Origin: Pseudomonas sp. CFII64
Lineage (GTDB): Bacteria; Pseudomonadota; Gammaproteobacteria; Pseudomonadales; Pseudomonadaceae
Assembly (NCBI RefSeq): GCF_000416235.1
Contig: NZ_ATLO01000039.1
Coordinates: forward strand, 1 to 64,000
Direction of reading: 5' to 3'
Length of the DNA: 64,000 nucleotides
Of this stretch, positions 60,417 through 64,000 are shown piece after piece (position 1 is the stretch's first letter; each line of letters opens with the position of its first letter). Under the pieces are notes generated by a model. It made no database searches. It saw only the letters and a program-made list of their open reading frames with translations, and was not told where the DNA came from. The translations under genes were made by a program, and so were the position numbers.

Positions 60417-60478
60417 TCCAACAGGCGGGGCGAGTCTGACTCGTTCCGCCTCAATCTGAACCCAAGGCGACAATCTTC

Positions 60479-61216
60479 ATGATCTTTCCTCATTTTCGCT
60501 GCCTGGCATTATTCGCCGGTGTCTTGCTGGCCGTCGATGGCCAGGCGGGCATCGTGCTCAATACCACGCGCGTGATTTATCCGGCCAAAGACAAGGAAGT
60601 CAGCTTCGGTGTGCATAACACCGGCAGCGCGGAAATTCTCTTGCAGAGCTGGCTTGAACCCAATGTGACAAATCCGGAACCGGGCAGCCTCCCTTTTGTC
60701 GTGACCCCGGCGCTGGCCCGCGTGCAGGGCGACGGCAAACAGCTGCTGCGGATTATTTACGCGGGCACTGATATGCCTCGGGATCGTGAGTCGGTGCTGT
60801 GGCTCAACGTGCAGGAAATTCCCCAGGCCGTTGCCGAGAACTCGTTGCAGGTGGCGATACGGCAGCGAATCAAAGTGTTTTTCCGCCCCGAAAGTTTGCC
60901 GGGCGAAGCCGCGCAAGCACCGCAGGGATTGCGGTGGCGAATCGAGCCGGCGGGTTTGCAGGTGGACAATCCCGGGGTTTATCACGTGTCCATGGTCAGG
61001 CTTGAAGTGCGCCAGGACGGCGACATGCTGCTGAGCCTGGACGGCCAGATGATCGCGCCGGGCCAGAGCATTCAGCTGCCTTTGAAGCATCCGCCAACGC
61101 TTGCGCCAATCAAGCTGAGTTTCATCAGCATCAATGACTTCGGTGGACAGGAGCCGTATCGCGCCGCTTTGAAATCCGGCCAGACCGTTCAGGCCGAAGT
61201 GGCCGAACCGCGTTAG
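60479..61216 (+). CDS. Periplasmic pilus chaperone (PapD family)
   Basis: The 245-residue periplasmic chaperone has a signal peptide (FRCLALFAGVLLAVDGQA) and two immunoglobulin-like domains: GIVLNTTRVIYPAKDKEVSFGVHN (donor-binding arginine), PFVVTPALARVQGDGKQLLRIIY (G1 donor strand region), LWLNVQEIP (signature), then the C-terminal domain RIKVFFRPESLPG. It holds subunits folded until the usher takes them. It lies 62 bases after the pilin gene. Confidence 0.92.
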   Translation: MIFPHFRCLALFAGVLLAVDGQAGIVLNTTRVIYPAKDKEVSFGVHNTGSAEILLQSWLEPNVTNPEPGSLPFVVTPALARVQGDGKQLLRIIYAGTDMPRDRESVLWLNVQEIPQAVAENSLQVAIRQRIKVFFRPESLPGEAAQAPQGLRWRIEPAGLQVDNPGVYHVSMVRLEVRQDGDMLLSLDGQMIAPGQSIQLPLKHPPTLAPIKLSFISINDFGGQEPYRAALKSGQTVQAEVAEPR

Positions 61217-61332
61217 CCGCACCCACTGATTGAACCGTTTAGGGGCCGCGTTTTGCGCTGGCTCTGTCGTCATGCGTCTGCGTGAAGGGATTGCGCTGCG
61301 CGCTGAATGCCTGAATCGAGTGAAAACTGCTA

Positions 61333-63831
61333 ATGGAATGGCTTTATCTGAATACCAGGGAGTTCTCCCCGCGACCCTTCATGGCGGGCGGGCTGGTGAG
61401 CCTGATGTTGTTTGCGCCGTTGTCTTCGGCAGCCGACAACGGCGATGCGTCGACCGTGAAATTCAATACCGCGTTCATCCAGGGCAGCGACCGGCCCCCG
61501 GAACTCACCGAGTTTCTGCGGGCCAACAGCGTATTGCCCGGCACCTATCGGGTGGACATTTACGTCAATCGGGCATTGAGCGGGCGGCGCGACATCAGCT
61601 TCAGCAAGAACACGGTTTCCGGCCGTGTCGAACCGTGTCTGACGCTGCCGATGTTGCAGTCCTTCGGGCTCGATGTAGAGCGGCTGCCAGCGCTGCGACA
61701 AAGCTGTGTCGATCTGGCCCAGGTCGAGTTCGCCCGTGTCGATTACCAGCCCAATGCCCTGCGCCTGGACATCAGCGTGCCGCAAGCCTTGATGACCCGC
61801 AGTTCCAGAGGCTTTGTCTCGCCTGATCTGTGGGACGAGGGCGAGTCGGTGGGCTTCGTCAATTACAGCTTCAGTACCAGCCGACGCCGCAATCGTCAGC
61901 GCGATGCCGACAGCTATTACCTGGGCCTGCGCAACGGCATGAATCTGGGCGCATGGCGTTTGCGTAACGAATCGTCCCTGACGTACGGCAGCGACCAACC
62001 CTATCGCTTTCGCAGCAATCGCACCTTTGTGCAACGCGATATCAGCGCACTCAAGAGCCAGTTGACTCTGGGCGAGACGTTCACCGATTCCCAGGTCTTC
62101 GACAGCGTGCGTTTCAAGGGCGCCGCGCTCAGTTCCGACGACGGCATGCTGCCCGACAGCGAGCGCATCTTTGCCCCGGTGATTCGCGGCGTCGCCGAGA
62201 CCAACGCCGCCGTGGAAGTCCGGCAGAACGACTTCCTGCTGTACAGCGGCAATGTTTCACCCGGCCCCTTTGAAATCACCGACATCTATCCCAGCGGTTC
62301 CAATGGCGATCTGCAAGTCACGATCATCGAGGCCGACGGCCGTCGGCGCTCGTTTACCCAGGCGTACGCGGCGCTGCCGATCATGGTGCCGCCAGGCGCG
62401 TTGCGTTTCAGCCTGGCTGCCGGACAACTGGACGACAACGGCAATAATCCCGAGTCGCCGACCTTTGCCAGCGCCGCCTTGATCTACGGGTTGTCGGAGC
62501 GGATCACCGGCTTTGGTGGCTTGCAAGTGGCCGAAGATTATCAGGCCAGTAACCTCGGCGTGGGGGTCAATACCGGGTTGGGCGCGCTGTCTGCCGATGT
62601 CACGCAATCGATCAGTGAAGTGCGCAAGGCGAGTCGTGTCGGGCAAAGCCTGCGCCTGCGTTACGCCAACACGCTGGACGTCACCAACACCACGCTGGCG
62701 ATAGCCGGTTATCGCTATTCCACTGAAAAATACCGGACGCTCAATGAGCACGTCGACGAGCTTGGCAACGTTGTCCGGCGGCTTGCGACAGGTCGCGCCA
62801 AGGACCGCTTCGAGCTGACGGTCACTCAGGCGTTTGTCGATCCTTCCGGCAGCCTGAGTCTGACGGCCTCGGAGCAGCGTTACTGGAACCTGCCCGGCAA
62901 GACCCGCCAGTTTTATCTGGCGTGGAACGCTACGTGGCGCAGCCTCAGCTACAACCTTTCGCTGGAAAGCAACCGCGAGGTGGGCAGTGCGCTGGCGGGC
63001 GACAGCGATCAGCGGATTGGCCTGAGCGTGACCCTGCCACTGGGTTCCAGCCCCGGTTCGTCGCGGCTTTCGTTCAATGGCGTGCGTGACAGTTCGGGGG
63101 ATTACAACGCGCAGGCTGGACTCAACGGTCAGGTGCTGGATCAGCGCAGTACGTTTTATTCGGTGCAGGTCGGTCAGGACAATCGCTCCGGCAGCTTTGG
63201 CTCCGGCAAAGTCAGCACCACCGCACCCTTCGGTCGTTTCGAGGCCGGTTACAGCCAGGGCCGGGATTACGACGCGTTCAGCCTGAGCGCTGCCGGATCC
63301 TTGGTGGCCCATGCGGGCGGGGTCAATTTTGGCCAGTCGCTGGGCGAGACGTTTGCCCTTATCGAAGTCCCTGACGTCAGTGGCGCGAGACTTACCAGCT
63401 TCAACAACGTGGAGACCGCCGCGAACGGTTACGCAGTGCTGCCTTACGCGCAGCCGTATCGCAGCAATTGGGTCAGCCTCGATACGCGGCAGCTGGGCGC
63501 GGATGTCGATCTGGATAACGCCGTCAGCCAGATTGTGCCGCGTCGTGGCGCGATACCGGTGGTGCGCTTCAAGGCGTCGGTGGGGCGTCGGGTGCAATTC
63601 GAACTGGTCCGCGCCGATGGCAGCAAAGTGCCGCTGGGCGCCAGTGTGGAAAATGCCGATGGCAAGGCGTTGGCGGTGGTTGATCCAACCGGGCGCGCTT
63701 TGGTACTCAGTGATCAGGACCGTGGCGAGCTGCAGGTGAAATGGGCCGGCAACCAGTGTCGGGCGCCGTTTGCCCTGCCTGAAAAAGACCCGAAACACGC
63801 CTACGAGCGCGTCCAGGTGATCTGCCAATGA
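61333..63831 (+). CDS. Fimbrial outer-membrane usher
   Basis: The 832-residue FimD/PapC-family usher has a signal peptide ending near LFAPLSSA|ADNG. The N-terminal chaperone-binding domain is VKFNTAFIQGSDRPPELTEFLRANSVLPGTYRVDIYVN. The 24-strand barrel carries the plug domain (~220-310, APVIRGVAETNAAVEVRQND...PGPFEITDIYPSGSNGDLQVTI). The C-terminal domains are VRFKASVGRRVQFELVRADGSKVPLGASV and a final GELQVKWAG. It forms the secretion pore and assembly platform. It overlaps the next gene by four bases (ATGA). Confidence 0.93.
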   Translation: MEWLYLNTREFSPRPFMAGGLVSLMLFAPLSSAADNGDASTVKFNTAFIQGSDRPPELTEFLRANSVLPGTYRVDIYVNRALSGRRDISFSKNTVSGRVEPCLTLPMLQSFGLDVERLPALRQSCVDLAQVEFARVDYQPNALRLDISVPQALMTRSSRGFVSPDLWDEGESVGFVNYSFSTSRRRNRQRDADSYYLGLRNGMNLGAWRLRNESSLTYGSDQPYRFRSNRTFVQRDISALKSQLTLGETFTDSQVFDSVRFKGAALSSDDGMLPDSERIFAPVIRGVAETNAAVEVRQNDFLLYSGNVSPGPFEITDIYPSGSNGDLQVTIIEADGRRRSFTQAYAALPIMVPPGALRFSLAAGQLDDNGNNPESPTFASAALIYGLSERITGFGGLQVAEDYQASNLGVGVNTGLGALSADVTQSISEVRKASRVGQSLRLRYANTLDVTNTTLAIAGYRYSTEKYRTLNEHVDELGNVVRRLATGRAKDRFELTVTQAFVDPSGSLSLTASEQRYWNLPGKTRQFYLAWNATWRSLSYNLSLESNREVGSALAGDSDQRIGLSVTLPLGSSPGSSRLSFNGVRDSSGDYNAQAGLNGQVLDQRSTFYSVQVGQDNRSGSFGSGKVSTTAPFGRFEAGYSQGRDYDAFSLSAAGSLVAHAGGVNFGQSLGETFALIEVPDVSGARLTSFNNVETAANGYAVLPYAQPYRSNWVSLDTRQLGADVDLDNAVSQIVPRRGAIPVVRFKASVGRRVQFELVRADGSKVPLGASVENADGKALAVVDPTGRALVLSDQDRGELQVKWAGNQCRAPFALPEKDPKHAYERVQVICQ

Positions 63832-64000
63832 AGCGGCCGGTGGTGTGGATCGTCGTGGTTTATCTGCTCTTGACGCTGCTGATCTCGGTGCCGGGCCTGA
63901 AAGCCTTTGGCGCGGTTTCCCTGACGGGCACGCGCTTGATTTTCGATGGGCGCTTTGCTGAAGCCAGCATTGCGCTGACCAACCGCAGCGACCAACCGGT
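63828..64000 (+). CDS. Second pilus chaperone, truncated by the window edge
   Basis: Only about 57 codons are visible. MKRPVVWIVVVYLLLTLLISVPGLKAFG is a signal peptide, followed by VSLTGTRLIFDGRFAEASIALTNRSDQPV, the first strand of a PapD-type chaperone domain. Its ATG overlaps the usher stop. A chaperone on each side of the usher resembles the layout of P. aeruginosa cupB (recalled). Further subunits or an adhesin should follow beyond 64,000. Confidence 0.78.
   Translation, partial: MKRPVVWIVVVYLLLTLLISVPGLKAFGAVSLTGTRLIFDGRFAEASIALTNRSDQP

Overview
The window is a chromosomal segment of a fluorescent-type Pseudomonas. The evidence is the gene order (hupN/yejK, rlmF, valS, holC, pepA, lptFG, gcvTPH), a complete Entner-Doudoroff and glucose-uptake locus (gap, edd, glk, gltR, gtrS, gtsABCD, oprB, hexR, zwf, pgl, eda), high GC with GC-rich third positions, and more than a dozen REP/REPIN elements between genes. 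I see no tRNA or rRNA gene, CRISPR array, prophage or transposase. The species is not determined.

Layout. 1-1.2 kb: the end of a solitary-hcp (type VI secretion) unit and a small DUF3077/DUF6124-like gene with a long, repeat-rich leader. 1.5-7 kb: housekeeping and accessory genes (MFS exporter, NTF2-like, GIY-YIG, GST, membrane-anchored glutaredoxin, yejK, hupN). 7.3-17.4 kb: conserved core (rlmF, valS, an unknown, holC, pepA, divergent lptFG, RDD protein, cold-shock protein). 17.8-24.2 kb: glycine cleavage operon gcvHPT with its TyrR-like activator gene gcsR directly upstream. Between gcsR and gcvH I can read three 18-bp operators and a sigma-54 promoter. 24.4-30.7 kb: a cell-surface-signalling haem uptake operon (ECF sigma, FecR-type regulator, TonB-dependent receptor, haem oxygenase, DUF454 protein) under a 25-bp Fur-like palindrome. 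30.8-48.2 kb: the glucose regulon, with candidate HexR sites, CA-rich Crc/Hfq-type motifs at the gtsA and oprB ribosome-binding regions, and an inverted repeat in front of gtsA. 48.4-52.3 kb: a class-V PLP enzyme, two small DUF genes and a diguanylate cyclase. 52.4-58.8 kb: an RND efflux pair with its own two-component system. 59.1-64 kb: a chaperone-usher fimbrial cluster cut by the right edge.

How the parts work together. Glucose enters through OprB and the Gts ABC transporter, is phosphorylated by Glk and oxidised by Zwf/Pgl, then passes through Edd and Eda to pyruvate and glyceraldehyde-3-phosphate, which Gap takes further. HexR (a KDPG-sensing repressor) and GltR/GtrS control these steps. 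GcsR should sense glycine and activate gcvHPT through sigma-54. The haem operon couples iron starvation (Fur) with haem sensing at the outer membrane, and its haem oxygenase releases the iron.

I did not find a clearly new multi-gene system. The most informative non-coding signals are the GcsR operator array, the repeat-box leader upstream of the DUF3077/DUF6124-like gene, an unexplained 33-bp dyad after gcvT, and the dense REPIN population, including hybrid elements whose two arms differ.
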